This document shows positions 53,883 through 63,544 of a stretch of DNA of 64,000 nucleotides, piece by piece. The stretch spans positions 1,123,960-1,187,959 of the forward strand of contig AP018794.1 of the NCBI GenBank assembly GCA_009731425.1, written 5' to 3'. Below the pieces are notes generated by a model. It did no database searches, was not told where the DNA came from, and was given only the letters and a program-made list of their open reading frames with translations. The translations under genes and the position numbers were made by a program. Each line of letters opens with the position of its first letter. The first letter of the stretch is position 1. The stretch comes from Lachnospiraceae bacterium KM106-2. Lineage in GTDB: Bacteria; Bacillota; Clostridia; Lachnospirales; Lachnospiraceae.

Positions 53883-54449
53883 TTAACGCATTAAGCCTTG
53901 TTTAAAGTGTTTTCGACAGACAGAAACATATTTGTCATTCGCACCAAGAACAATTTGTTCTCCTTCTTTAACGACCTTACCATCTTCACCATAGCGCATA
54001 TTGCAGATGGCTTTTCTTCCGCACCAGCATACCGTTTTGATCTCCTGGATGGAATCCGCGATCTCCATAAGTCTTCTGCTACCTTCAAAGAAATGATTTT
54101 GAAAATCACATCGTAAGCCGTAACATAAGACAGGGATATTTAGATTATCTACGATATCCGATAGGTAATCGATCTGATCTTCTGTTGCGAACTGAATCTC
54201 ATCTACAATAATAGCTTGATATTCGTTTAGTTGCTCCATTGTATAGCTATGACGTAATTCACTTAAAGTAATACAATCATTTTCAAGACCAATTCTAGAA
54301 TGGATAAGATGAGCACCATCTCTCGTATCAATTTCCGATTTCACAAGCAGAGCATTCTGCCCTCTTTCCAGATAATTATAGTGTACCATTAATGCATTAG
54401 CTGATTTGGAGCTTCCCATTGCTCCGTAGTAAAAGTATAATTTAGCCAT
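53883..54449 (-). CDS. tdk: Thymidine kinase
   Basis: 188 aa, type II thymidine kinase. P-loop YYGAMGSSKSANALM near residue 8, AIIVDEIQF catalytic Glu region near 86, lasso LFYGLRCDFQ-type loop (CYGLRCDFQNHFFEGS) and zinc-binding Cys set (VCWCGRKAICNMRY and CRKHF). Salvages thymidine to dTMP. It is followed upstream by a small Cys-rich gene. Confidence 0.93.
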   Translation of the reverse strand: MAKLYFYYGAMGSSKSANALMVHYNYLERGQNALLVKSEIDTRDGAHLIHSRIGLENDCITLSELRHSYTMEQLNEYQAIIVDEIQFATEDQIDYLSDIVDNLNIPVLCYGLRCDFQNHFFEGSRRLMEIADSIQEIKTVCWCGRKAICNMRYGEDGKVVKEGEQIVLGANDKYVSVCRKHFKQGLMR

Positions 54450-54471
54450 TTAAACTCTCCCTATGTCCATT

Positions 54472-54654
54472 CTATATTTGTTTTCTAACTATTCTATATT
54501 CATCACCAAGTCGAAAATAAGGACAGTGATCAAATGAATTTGTCAAGAAACGTCCCATTTCATCTTCGTCTAAATCCATAATACAAGTATAACACTCATA
54601 ATCGTCGTCATACTCATAGTTCATACAGGCATCACAATTACTTTTTCCTGTCAT
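54472..54654 (-). CDS. Small Cys-rich protein (Lachnospiraceae DUF6472-like)
   Basis: 60 aa with CDACMNYEYDDDYECYTCIMDLDEDEM and DHCPYFRLGDEYRIVRKQ: four to five Cys likely bind zinc. It resembles a short conserved protein of Lachnospiraceae that I recall as DUF6472; I am moderately sure of that name. Function unknown. It precedes tdk in the same direction by 22 bases. Confidence 0.7.
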   Translation of the reverse strand: MTGKSNCDACMNYEYDDDYECYTCIMDLDEDEMGRFLTNSFDHCPYFRLGDEYRIVRKQI

Positions 54655-54694
54655 AAGAATACCTCCTTATTGTCCATTCCAAACCATCATTATA

Positions 54695-55264
54695 TCATAA
54701 ATTTAAGCTGGATGCATCTACTGGATAGATTTGTGCATTTGCAAAATGATAGTGATCACGCATTTCTTCAAACGGTGTGTTGTGTATATAAGAGAATAAT
54801 GCGTAAAGAAGTGCACTGTGTGTTACAACGATCGCATCTTCCCCTTGCTCTATGATAGCCTTTAAAGCGACAAATAGACGTTCTAAAACATCTTGATAGC
54901 TTTCTCCTTTAGGAGTCTTCGTATAACGTCTATTTTCGTAAAATAACTTGAATTCCTTGGGATAATTCTTTTCAACTTCCACCCAGCTGATTCCTTCCCA
55001 TAATCCAAGATTCATTTCTTCTAAACCTTCGAGTGGTTCTACCGGTAAATCTAAATAACTTCCTACTGTCTCGGCGGTCACGAATGCACGTTTTTGTTTA
55101 CTACTATATATTTTAGATACCTTTAAATTTTCATCTTTTAATTTTTGACCGAGTTCATTCGCTTGACGAATTCCATTTTCATTTAAACAGGTGTCGGTAC
55201 TTCCTTGAATCCGTAGCTGAACATTCCAGTCAGTTTCTCCATGACGAACAAAGTATAATTTCAT
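54695..55264 (-). CDS. Histidine phosphatase (phosphoglycerate mutase-like)
   Basis: 189 aa. FVRHGETDWNVQ at residues 5-16 holds the phospho-accepting His (RHG), GLWEGISW the acid-containing loop and VVTHSALLYALF the second His. This is the cofactor-dependent PGM superfamily; small members of this type act on alpha-ribazole phosphate or sugar phosphates. No cobalamin genes lie near, so substrate open. Confidence 0.87.
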   Translation of the reverse strand: MKLYFVRHGETDWNVQLRIQGSTDTCLNENGIRQANELGQKLKDENLKVSKIYSSKQKRAFVTAETVGSYLDLPVEPLEGLEEMNLGLWEGISWVEVEKNYPKEFKLFYENRRYTKTPKGESYQDVLERLFVALKAIIEQGEDAIVVTHSALLYALFSYIHNTPFEEMRDHYHFANAQIYPVDASSLNL

Positions 55265-55306
55265 TACTTTTCCTCTCTTTTTATAAGAATAGGTCTATTA
55301 TAAACG

Positions 55307-55342
55307 AAAAAGGACTTACAGACAATGCTGTAAGTCCTTTTT
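55307..55342 (-). terminator. Terminator of the YhgE/Pip gene
   Basis: AAAAAGGACTTACAG (55307-55321) and CTGTAAGTCCTTTTT (55328-55342), a perfect 15-bp stem with its own T run, 15 bases after the stop at 55358. Confidence 0.92.
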
Positions 55343-55357
55343 CTTATGACTGTTAGA

Positions 55358-58114
55358 TTATTCTAAAACAGTTCCTTCTACATATTCGCCTTCTTCATTT
55401 ATGGCATGTTTTGTCTTAAATGCAAATACGAAATATGTTAAGATACTGAATACTACGAAGATTCCAACAAATACTTTGATTGGAGTTGCTAAGCTGACAC
55501 CGGAAGCAATTGTTGATCGGAATGCATCCACGCTGTAAGTGAAAGGCATGAATGGGTGAATCTTATGATAGAAGCTTCCTGATAATTCAAGTGGGTAAGT
55601 ACCAGCGGAACCACCTAACTGAAGAACCATGAATACTAATAAGATAAAGCTTCCGACTTTGCCCATGATCAAGTTGAAGAAATAGAACATAGACATAAAT
55701 GCGATTGCGGCTAACATTGCCATTCCAAGAGTCTTGCCGAAGGAAGCCGGATTAAATCCAAGTACCCATTTTAACATGTATACCATGAAGGCTGCCATTG
55801 CTGCTGCTATTGTAACACCAACTGCATATTTACTTAAGAACCAGCTAACTGAATTTTTAACTTTTCCGGCTGGTTTTAATAATGGATACATGATTGTAAA
55901 TGCGATACATGCTACCCATAAACCTACACCCATCATATAAGCTGCCATTGCATTACCATTGTTGTCAACACTTGTAGCTTCTGTTTTAACTGCTTTTACA
56001 GGGCTTGCAAACATCTTATATGTTTTATTCGTTGTCTTCTTATCTTTAATTTCTTGTGAACCATCTTTTAATGCGTCATTTAATTTTGTATTACCATCAT
56101 TTAAGGTTGTTAAACCTTTTCCTAATGTACCAGATGCATCGGCTAATTTACCAGATCCATCGCTAATCTTAGTAGCGCCATCACTTAATTGAGATACACC
56201 ACTTAATAATTTAGAATTATTAGCAACTAATTTGTTTGTACCATCAGCTAATTTAGTTGCACCTTGGTTTAATTTTGTAACACCAGATGTCAATGTAGGA
56301 ATCTTAGCTGTTAAAGTAGATAATCCAGATGATAATTGTCCGGAACCTTCTTTAAGTGCTTTTGAATTACTGTTAAGTGTTGTTACACCTTTGTGAAGTG
56401 TTTCAACTGCTCCAGTGTATGTTTTAACACCTGCTTTTAATCCAGATTTTGAATTGATACCAGTATCTACTTGATCTAAACCGGCGGATACGGCTTTCAT
56501 TCCTTGGATTAAGCCCATTTTGTCTGCTGTTTTGCCTTCTCTATCTAAGGCATCTTTTACTGTTTGTAAACCAGTTTGTTGCTGTTTGATGACAGAATCA
56601 CAATTTGTTAATACTGTGTTTCCACCTGTAGCTAATGTTTGAACTTTTTCTTTTAATGTTCCAACAGAGCTTAATGCGGAAAGATCTGCACTTTCAAGAC
56701 TAGATTGTAACCCAGTTAAGGTTTTACCGACATTTTGGAGGTCAGTACCAACGTTTGCTAAGTTTTCTGCAGTTGTAGGGAACTTGCTTGGACCGAATGA
56801 AGATTTTAACTCATCGAGAACTTTTCCCTGATCTGCAGGACTTAAACTTTTAAATGCATCTGAGCTTGCAAAAGCTGTTATTGCGGCTTCAATATCAGTT
56901 GACATGCTATCTGAAACTTTTGCAAGTTTAGTACCAGCTTTTGTTGCATCAGTTCCAACACTTGTCATACTAGTTTTTACGGAACCAACTAAAGTATTAA
57001 CTTGACTTACATCAATTTTTTGTACTTCTGTATTTAATTGTTGTAAACCATTGTTTACAGTTGTGATACCACCATATAAGGTATTAAGTTTTTTCGTATT
57101 CTCTTCTGTAAGGCTATTTCCTAAAGTAGTAGACATGGTTTGTAAACCAGTTAAAATTGAATTACTTCCACTTTTAAGAGTCTTTACTCCGGAAGACAAT
57201 GTCTCAACGCCATTATTTAGTGTAGTATTATTTGCAACTAATTGTTTTGTTCCTGAATAAACTTGTCCAACACCATTTGTATAAGTGTTAACACCTTTGT
57301 TTAATGTAGCGGAACCATTTTTTAATTTTGTTGCACCATTTGCTAAGGTACTTGTACCGTTTGCTAATGTGCTGATACCAGTCTTTAACTGAGATGCACC
57401 AGAATTAACAGTGCTTACACCATCAGTATAAGTCTTTAAACCAACATTTAACGTTTCAGCACCATCTTTGAAAGTTAGTGAACTGCTTGCTAACTTATTA
57501 AGATTTTTCTTGATCTTAGAGTTACCGTCTGATAACTTGTCGATACCATCAGACATTTTGTCAGTAGCATCTACAGCATCATCGAAACCATCACCAATTG
57601 TACCTAATTGATCAAATACAGTTTCCGTATATTGTTTTGTTACCTTTTCAGCAACGCTTGTACGTATTTTACTGACTGCAGTTTCACTCATCTTTGAAGC
57701 AATATAATTTGTACCCGGATTAGTATCATATTTTAGCTCCATTTTTTTAGGATTTTCATCCATTAATGTTGATGCATTATAGGAAAAGTCTTCTGGTATT
57801 GTAATTACCATATAATAAGTACCATTCTTCAATCCTGCTTGAGCTTGATCAGCGTCTACAAAATTGAAATCAAGAGAATCATTTGTTCTCAAATTCTCAA
57901 TTAACTCTTTTCCTACATTAAGTGTTTTACCATCATAATCTACGGCTTTGTCGTTATTAACAATTGCCACCGGCAAATGATCAACTTCGCCATAAGGATC
58001 CCACATAGATCCTAAGAAGATTGTTGTGTAAATGGTAGGAATAGCGATAATTGCGATCATAACAATAACTAAGAATTTATTACTCCATAAACTCTTCAAT
58101 TCATTCTTAAGCAT
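55358..58114 (-). CDS. YhgE/Pip domain protein (ESX/T7SS-like large membrane protein)
   Basis: 918 aa. Membrane helix at residues 12-33, Pip-like extracellular region with DPYGEVDHLPVAIVNND, then about 550 residues of repeated L..G...L..G heptads (TLNVGLKTYTDGVSTVNSG, TLANGATKLKNGSATL), predicted to be a long coiled/helical stalk, and five C-terminal helices (MAAYMMGVGLWVACIAF on). YhgE/Pip proteins serve as phage receptors or are linked to type VII secretion. Divergent TetR gene 297 bases away likely regulates it. Confidence 0.85.
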   Translation of the reverse strand: MLKNELKSLWSNKFLVIVMIAIIAIPTIYTTIFLGSMWDPYGEVDHLPVAIVNNDKAVDYDGKTLNVGKELIENLRTNDSLDFNFVDADQAQAGLKNGTYYMVITIPEDFSYNASTLMDENPKKMELKYDTNPGTNYIASKMSETAVSKIRTSVAEKVTKQYTETVFDQLGTIGDGFDDAVDATDKMSDGIDKLSDGNSKIKKNLNKLASSSLTFKDGAETLNVGLKTYTDGVSTVNSGASQLKTGISTLANGTSTLANGATKLKNGSATLNKGVNTYTNGVGQVYSGTKQLVANNTTLNNGVETLSSGVKTLKSGSNSILTGLQTMSTTLGNSLTEENTKKLNTLYGGITTVNNGLQQLNTEVQKIDVSQVNTLVGSVKTSMTSVGTDATKAGTKLAKVSDSMSTDIEAAITAFASSDAFKSLSPADQGKVLDELKSSFGPSKFPTTAENLANVGTDLQNVGKTLTGLQSSLESADLSALSSVGTLKEKVQTLATGGNTVLTNCDSVIKQQQTGLQTVKDALDREGKTADKMGLIQGMKAVSAGLDQVDTGINSKSGLKAGVKTYTGAVETLHKGVTTLNSNSKALKEGSGQLSSGLSTLTAKIPTLTSGVTKLNQGATKLADGTNKLVANNSKLLSGVSQLSDGATKISDGSGKLADASGTLGKGLTTLNDGNTKLNDALKDGSQEIKDKKTTNKTYKMFASPVKAVKTEATSVDNNGNAMAAYMMGVGLWVACIAFTIMYPLLKPAGKVKNSVSWFLSKYAVGVTIAAAMAAFMVYMLKWVLGFNPASFGKTLGMAMLAAIAFMSMFYFFNLIMGKVGSFILLVFMVLQLGGSAGTYPLELSGSFYHKIHPFMPFTYSVDAFRSTIASGVSLATPIKVFVGIFVVFSILTYFVFAFKTKHAINEEGEYVEGTVLE

Positions 58115-58195
58115 ATTAACACCATCTTTCTACATTATTAGCATTTTCCGGGACGGTCAAACTTCAATATGAATTTTTAACTACACCAGTCTTTT

Positions 58196-58315
58196 AATAG
58201 ACATTGTGTTGCTTTACGGCATGTTTTAGATTATACTGTTGTTGTAAGGAAGTTTCAACCAACAATTCAACTACATTTCGTATGATAAACAACACAACTA
58301 ATTTCAATGTCTATT
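58196..58315. promoter_or_regulatory. Inverted repeats between YhgE/Pip and TetR genes
   Basis: AATAGACATTG (58196-58206) and its exact complement CAATGTCTATT (58305-58315) flank the divergent promoter region; GTGTTG and CAACAC are next to them. Probable operator half-sites of the TetR repressor, one for each promoter. Confidence 0.5.
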
Positions 58316-58411
58316 ATAAATCTTAAGATTTAATAAACTAAATGTTAAATTGTTGATATATGTAAAAAATGAAAATATAATGTTGAATTTAATAAGAAAG
58401 GAATTATATCT

Positions 58412-59002
58412 ATGTCAGATAAAGTTGATCGTCGAGTTAGAAAGACCAAAGCTTCGCTCCGTTCGGGATTAATGAAGCTAATGAAGACAAAAAATATCCG
58501 AGAGATCACAGTTCGTGAGCTTGTAGAGGAAGTGGATATCAATCGCTCCACCTTTTATCTTCATTATAATGATATCTATGATATGTTAAATAAAATCGAA
58601 CAACAGCTGATCGATGAGTTAATGCTTGTTACAATCAAACATAAAAAAGAATATTATAATGAAAAGATACAACTATATTTCAAAGAAGTATTTACAATTC
58701 TATTAGAAAATATGGATCTATGTTATATCTTAATGGGACCAAACGGTGATATTAATTTTACCAACAATCTAAAAGAGCTGATCAATGAGAATATCACTAA
58801 GACAACGGTTGAAGTGTTAAATGGAATTCAATCTATTGCTGATATTGAGTATGCCTGCTCCTTCTATATTGGAGGCTGCCTTGGCATTATAGAAAAATGG
58901 CTAAAGGGAAACGCGAAAGAAAGCCCAACGGAATTAGCCCAGCTATGCTATAAATTAATCTACAAGGGATTAGAGTCTTATCTTCCAAAAGATGTAATAT
59001 AA
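58412..59002 (+). CDS. TetR/AcrR-family regulator
   Basis: 196 aa. N-terminal HTH: RRVRKTKASLRSGLMKLMKTKNIREITVRELVEEVDINRSTFYLHYNDIYDMLNKIEQQL, where VDINRSTFYLHY is the recognition helix. The ligand-binding half is of the TetR_C/DhaS type (YYIGGCLGIIEKWLKGN in the last third). Divergent from the YhgE/Pip gene, its most likely target. RBS AGAAAGGAAT. Confidence 0.87.
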   Translation: MSDKVDRRVRKTKASLRSGLMKLMKTKNIREITVRELVEEVDINRSTFYLHYNDIYDMLNKIEQQLIDELMLVTIKHKKEYYNEKIQLYFKEVFTILLENMDLCYILMGPNGDINFTNNLKELINENITKTTVEVLNGIQSIADIEYACSFYIGGCLGIIEKWLKGNAKESPTELAQLCYKLIYKGLESYLPKDVI

Positions 59003-59072
59003 ATCAATTTGACAGGCAAAAACATGGGGGTTATAATGAGTCGAATTTGATTACAAATGAGGAGGACTACAA

Positions 59073-59717
59073 ATGATTCAATCAAGATGGTTAGAAAGAG
59101 AAATTAACGAATATGAATTAATGCAGGAAGAAGCAAGAAGAAAGACGCCCAAGACACTGTTAGGGTTAGTAATTTTCTTTTGCATCTTACTTGCTGCAAT
59201 TTTTTGCTATGGACAAAAGAATCCAGATTATAATACAGCAGCATCCATGGGAATCGTCGGAGGAATGGGTGCGTTTATTCTACTGATCTGCCTTTTGTCA
59301 TTAGCATTACATAAAAAGAAAAAAGGGTTACCAGAATTAGAGCAAATGCTACAAGAATTATTAACAACACCAGAAACAATCGATGAATTTGATAACGATA
59401 TGCTATCAGAACCATTATTACGATTAAGTGGAACGCCATCGATCAGCTTTCGAGAGCATTATTTGGTTGAGATATGGGGAAGACCAGGACAAAAGCTTTA
59501 TTCCTTTACTCGTTTAGATGAGATCCAATCAACGAGAGTTGCTGTTTCAAGGGATAATACAAGTGTTACGAAAATGGGTAAGATCTATGATATGGATATT
59601 TTAGATCGATCAGGTCATCGACTTACTGGATTCGCTATTCGTGGGAAGAAAAATATGGCTGAATTTGAAGAGGCTTTAGTTCGTTTCTGCCCAGGCATTC
59701 AATTAGCAGGACATTAA
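59073..59717 (+). CDS. Membrane protein with PH-like cytoplasmic domain
   Basis: 214 aa. Acidic helical start, two membrane helices (LLGLVIFFCILLAAIFCYG and MGAFILLICLLSLAL), then a mixed domain with the strand pattern HYLVEIWGRPGQKLYSFTRLDE, like PH-domain proteins of this family group. Specific family not recognised. GGAGGAC lies before the ATG. It ends at a bidirectional terminator. Confidence 0.65.
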   Translation: MIQSRWLEREINEYELMQEEARRKTPKTLLGLVIFFCILLAAIFCYGQKNPDYNTAASMGIVGGMGAFILLICLLSLALHKKKKGLPELEQMLQELLTTPETIDEFDNDMLSEPLLRLSGTPSISFREHYLVEIWGRPGQKLYSFTRLDEIQSTRVAVSRDNTSVTKMGKIYDMDILDRSGHRLTGFAIRGKKNMAEFEEALVRFCPGIQLAGH

Positions 59718-59718
59718 T

Positions 59719-59760
59719 AAAAAAGCACCATTGGACTATTGATCCGGCGGTGCTTTTTTT
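59719..59760. terminator. Bidirectional terminator
   Basis: AAAAAAGCACC (59719-59729) and GGTGCTTTTTTT (59749-59760) form a stem with A and T runs on both sides. It separates the plus-strand gene from the zinc operon, which ends at 59778 on the minus strand. Confidence 0.9.
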
Positions 59761-59777
59761 GTACGTTTTAATATTTA

Positions 59778-60536
59778 CTATGGATAGATATAAGGCTCTT
59801 TTGGTGCAGAGGCTTTCTGAATCTTTGTTACATGAATCAGCGGCTCTTGCTCTCCTTCAAAGGTCGTGAAATCGATCGTTCCGGTAATTGTAACATACTC
59901 ATCTTGCTTTAACTTCTTTAAAGAAATACCATTACAAATAGGGCCGACCGGCATTAGATCAGCACTACAGCAGACCATAGCAAGACGAACGACTGAGAAG
60001 TAATTTTTTTTCGAAAGGCTTGGATCTAGATAGATCATTCCCTTGATCGTTACCGTACTCCCCTTGTACATTTGTGGGTTCTCGTAAACCATACAAATCC
60101 ATTCATAGAAGTCTTCATCTTTGATATGATAGGACTTTTTCTTTGTTTTTTGAGGCTTTGCGATCTTTGGAGTAGCTTGTGGTTTGGTAGTTGGAGAAAC
60201 CATTGTTTCAGTTGAACCTTTGCGTGACTGGTTCACTTGAGACGGCTTCTGTTGTCCCATTGGTATCGTAAGTAACAGCAAAAATATCATATAGATCAGA
60301 TAGCGATTGTAATTATATCCATAGATTGGCCAACGAATCTTTCTAAGTGCTTCCAATGCCATAAAGATCAGACAGATACTGCTGATTAAAATAAATGGCT
60401 TCATTCTAGGTGTTACATATAGCTGATAATGTTCTGTGATACAATCAAGTAGCATACACAGGGCAACCGTTATACTAAGCAGGAATTCAATTAGGGCAGC
60501 TGGGTTAAAATAAGTTCTTTTTTTCAAGATAACCAC
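59778..60536 (-). CDS. TIGR03943/DUF1980-type membrane protein (zinc-linked)
   Basis: 252 aa. Four helices in the first 100 residues, then a long polar linker (NQSRKGSTETMVSPTTKP) and a soluble domain with VRLAMVCCSADLMPVGPIC, the signature of TIGR03943/DUF1980 proteins. The family is nearly always beside a DUF318-type permease, as here, and often in zinc-responsive gene sets. The gene overlaps the fused permease by 13 bases. Its job is unknown; a metal-handling helper is the best guess. Confidence 0.8.
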   Translation of the reverse strand: MVILKKRTYFNPAALIEFLLSITVALCMLLDCITEHYQLYVTPRMKPFILISSICLIFMALEALRKIRWPIYGYNYNRYLIYMIFLLLLTIPMGQQKPSQVNQSRKGSTETMVSPTTKPQATPKIAKPQKTKKKSYHIKDEDFYEWICMVYENPQMYKGSTVTIKGMIYLDPSLSKKNYFSVVRLAMVCCSADLMPVGPICNGISLKKLKQDEYVTITGTIDFTTFEGEQEPLIHVTKIQKASAPKEPYIYP

Positions 60537-62029
60537 CCTCCCCCACTTATGACATTGTAAATACTAGTTACGAAGAAGCATACGACGAACATGATAACTG
60601 TCATTTTTCTTATATTAGTCTTACTTAATCCTGTACTTAAACTTAAATATGTTTTCAAATCCATCATTGGTCCAAATAGTAAGAATGCGAGTACCGATAC
60701 AAATGGAAATTGTGTCAATAGGCTTTTGGCAACCACTGCATCTGCCATAGAACACATACACAGGAAAAAAGCTGTAATCATGAGTAGAATGATCGTTAAT
60801 GATGTCGTAGTACCTCTTGATAACTGATCGAAAAATGAAATCATCTGTAACGTTGCAGATAATATGGCTCCGATTAAAAAATAAATTGCTATGGAATAAA
60901 ACTCTTCCGATGCATGGCCAATAAAACGGTGAAACTTAGAGTCGCCATTCCGTAAATATCGACCACATTGACAGTTCGTGATCGCATACTGCGGAATCTG
61001 TTCATCCAGTGATATAAAATAATTACAAAGGAGTGCGATGATACAACCACTAACTACGCCAGTGATACTGCGTATGAGAACCATGTTTCCATTATTACCG
61101 AATGCAAAATAAGTTGCCAGCATAACGAAGGGATTTACAATTGGCGCTACACATAGATAAGTGTAAGCGGCGATCTTAGGAACTTTTTTACGTAGTAGTC
61201 CAAAGAAGACAGGAATGACGGCACAATCACATACAGGTAGAAAGAAGCTCATCAATATGGCAACGACCATCCCTTGAATTTTCCCTTTTGGGAAATATTT
61301 GAGGATGATCGCATCAGGAACCAGAATTTGCATAGCTGCTGATAACATACTACCGATGATAAGAAAAGGAATTCCCTCATATAGGATTCCGGTTACAATG
61401 TTCGACCACTTTGCTAACGACTGATTTGCCGGACTGAAAGTTGGCACTAACCATAAGATACTTGCAAACAGTACCGTGTAAAGAAGCAGTAAGCCTGGTG
61501 AAGAAACTTTAACACGCGATAAATGTGATCGAACGACTCTCGCTTTCCCTGTAATCTTGGCTTTACGATTCAGATTATGTAATAGAGAATAACTTCCCAT
61601 TCTAGATGTTTCTCTCGGACAATAAATAATATCTGCTGATTGAATGGCAGGAATGACTAGATTGCCCATGTTACTTAAATACATCTTCTCGTTTTGATCG
61701 GCAACATAGATTATTTTATTGATATAACAGTATTGCTGTATTTCCATTGGAAGAAGCAATTGCATCAGCTCGTCAAAATTCCTCATACTATTCCATTCTA
61801 TCCAGATTTCATCATATCGGAAAGACTTTAGCAGTTTCAACAATTCATTCATATCAAAGTCTTCTTCAATCAGATGCCTTACAGGTAATCCTTCATTTAA
61901 TTCACTTTCTCCTTCTTCAAATTGCAAAACAAGTAGTTTTACTTGATATTCTGCTAATAACTTATTTAGTAAGGTTGTTTTTCCACTTCCGATGAATCCG
62001 CATACAATATTGATCGGAATTTGATTCAT
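60524..62029 (-). CDS. CobW-like domain fused to a DUF318/ArsP-type permease
   Basis: 501 aa from ATG 62029 (GGAGGG 7 bases upstream; an ATG at 62044 is not supported). Residues 1-180 look like a COG0523/CobW P-loop domain (NIVCGFIGSGKTTLLNKLL) but lack the CxCC metal motif and the NKxD guanine motif (replaced by YCPRET), so it may be a degenerate NTPase. After one helix the rest is a permease with about eight helices and PVCDCAVIPVF, the DUF318/ArsP_2 signature. ATGA overlap with the metal permease upstream. Fusion of the two domains is unusual. Role in zinc supply is inferred from neighbours. Confidence 0.8.
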   Translation of the reverse strand: MNQIPINIVCGFIGSGKTTLLNKLLAEYQVKLLVLQFEEGESELNEGLPVRHLIEEDFDMNELLKLLKSFRYDEIWIEWNSMRNFDELMQLLLPMEIQQYCYINKIIYVADQNEKMYLSNMGNLVIPAIQSADIIYCPRETSRMGSYSLLHNLNRKAKITGKARVVRSHLSRVKVSSPGLLLLYTVLFASILWLVPTFSPANQSLAKWSNIVTGILYEGIPFLIIGSMLSAAMQILVPDAIILKYFPKGKIQGMVVAILMSFFLPVCDCAVIPVFFGLLRKKVPKIAAYTYLCVAPIVNPFVMLATYFAFGNNGNMVLIRSITGVVSGCIIALLCNYFISLDEQIPQYAITNCQCGRYLRNGDSKFHRFIGHASEEFYSIAIYFLIGAILSATLQMISFFDQLSRGTTTSLTIILLMITAFFLCMCSMADAVVAKSLLTQFPFVSVLAFLLFGPMMDLKTYLSLSTGLSKTNIRKMTVIMFVVCFFVTSIYNVISGGGWLS

Positions 62030-62850
62030 ACATGGACCCTCCATTTTAACTTAGACACAATGAGAAACAGTAAAAAGGTGACAAGATTTGTTACTACAAT
62101 GGATGCTCCTGCAGGAATTGATTTCTCATAAGATAAAATTAAACCGATGACAAAACAGATACTGCTTGTGATGATCGCGGATAAAATAACCTTTTGATAG
62201 GTGCGAAATAACTGCATTGCCGTAACTGCCGGGAAAATGATCAGGCTAGAGATTAACATGGCGCCCATCATTCGCATACCAAGAACAATGGTAATTGCGA
62301 TTAATATGGATAACAACCGATTATAGAATCGCACAGGAAGCCCAGATGATCGTGCAAAATCTTCATCAAATGTAATTGTAAAGATGGCATGATAACAAAG
62401 GATAAATACAATCATGACCACACTACACAAAATCACACTTAAAATGACATCAGAACCATCCATTGCAAGAATGCTGCCAAACATATAACTTTCTACCTCT
62501 GTATTCATTCCAGAAGAAAGGGACGTTACGATCACACCAATTGCTAAGGATGATGCAGAAAAAATAGCAATTGCCGCATCACTTTTTAATTTCCCTTTTT
62601 CCGTTAGATTCAGTAGTAAAATTGCCGCTACGATCACAACTGGAATGGATAGGTAGAAAGGAGAATAACCAAGTGCAAAAGCAATACAAAGTGCCCCATA
62701 GGATACGTGAGATAATCCATCACCGATCATAGAATATCTTTTTAATACAAGACTAACTCCTAGAAGTGATGCACATAGGGTAACAAACAACCCCACGAAC
62801 AACGCACGTAGCATAAAGTGGTTAGAGAATATATTGATCAATTCCCTCAT
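62026..62850 (-). CDS. Metal ABC transporter permease, ZnuB-like
   Basis: 274 aa from ATG 62850, preceded by AAGGGGG; the upstream ATGs lie inside the ATPase coding region. About eight membrane helices of the ABC-3 type (ALFVGLFVTLCASLLGVSLVLKRYSMIGDGLSHVSYGALCIAF, including the conserved MIGDGLSH; LGMRMMGAMLISSLIIFPAVTA). Imports Zn or Mn with the ATPase and binding protein encoded upstream. Overlaps both neighbours. Confidence 0.85.
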   Translation of the reverse strand: MRELINIFSNHFMLRALFVGLFVTLCASLLGVSLVLKRYSMIGDGLSHVSYGALCIAFALGYSPFYLSIPVVIVAAILLLNLTEKGKLKSDAAIAIFSASSLAIGVIVTSLSSGMNTEVESYMFGSILAMDGSDVILSVILCSVVMIVFILCYHAIFTITFDEDFARSSGLPVRFYNRLLSILIAITIVLGMRMMGAMLISSLIIFPAVTAMQLFRTYQKVILSAIITSSICFVIGLILSYEKSIPAGASIVVTNLVTFLLFLIVSKLKWRVHV

Positions 62851-63532
62851 GGAGATTTCCCCCTTCCTGCCTATTCTGCTTGTATTCATAAGAACCATCC
62901 AAATGAAATTGTAGTAGATAATCGGAAACTTTTGATATTTTATCAATATCATGGGTAACCATCAATATAGTTGTACTCAGTAAGCGGTTGATTTCATGAA
63001 TCGTTTGATAGAAATTCTGAATCGCATAAATATCTAGTCCGGTTACTGGCTCGTCTAGAATTAACAGATCCTTTGGTGTACAAAGAGCCCTCGCTAAGAG
63101 AACTTTTTGCTGCTGCCCTCCTGATAATTCTCCATAACAACACTTTGCAAGTGACGTGATTCCAATCTGCTCCATAGCTTTCATTGCTTTGTGTTTGTCT
63201 TCTTTTCTATATCTAATTGTATGTCTTCGTTCTGCTAATAGACCTGATAACACAATCTCTTCCACGCTTGCAGGAAAATCTCTCTGAATTGCTTTTTGTT
63301 GGGGAAGATATCCGATCCGTTTTCTGGCAGTATTCCATGTTATCTTGCCAGACACTGCTGGGATAAACCCCAACAGTGTCTGGATCAAGGTACTTTTACC
63401 AGTTCCATTTTCACCAATGATACCAATATAGTCACCATTATGAATCGTTAAATTCAGATCTTGAATTAAAGAGTGTTTATCATATCCAATCGAGAGATGA
63501 TGAAACTGGCATTGGCATGTTTTCTCATTCAT
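62822..63532 (-). CDS. Metal ABC transporter ATPase, ZnuC-like
   Basis: 236 aa. GIIGENGTGKSTLIQ near residue 37, LSGGQQQKVLLARAL near 135 and LLILDEPVTGLD near 158, in the ABC-3 (ZnuC/MntA) subfamily. Works with the permease that overlaps its end by 29 bases and the partial binding protein gene just upstream. Zinc is preferred because of the CobW-like and DUF1980 neighbours, but manganese cannot be excluded. Confidence 0.87.
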   Translation of the reverse strand: MNEKTCQCQFHHLSIGYDKHSLIQDLNLTIHNGDYIGIIGENGTGKSTLIQTLLGFIPAVSGKITWNTARKRIGYLPQQKAIQRDFPASVEEIVLSGLLAERRHTIRYRKEDKHKAMKAMEQIGITSLAKCCYGELSGGQQQKVLLARALCTPKDLLILDEPVTGLDIYAIQNFYQTIHEINRLLSTTILMVTHDIDKISKVSDYLLQFHLDGSYEYKQNRQEGGNLHEGIDQYIL

Positions 63533-63544
63533 TCACGTTCACTC

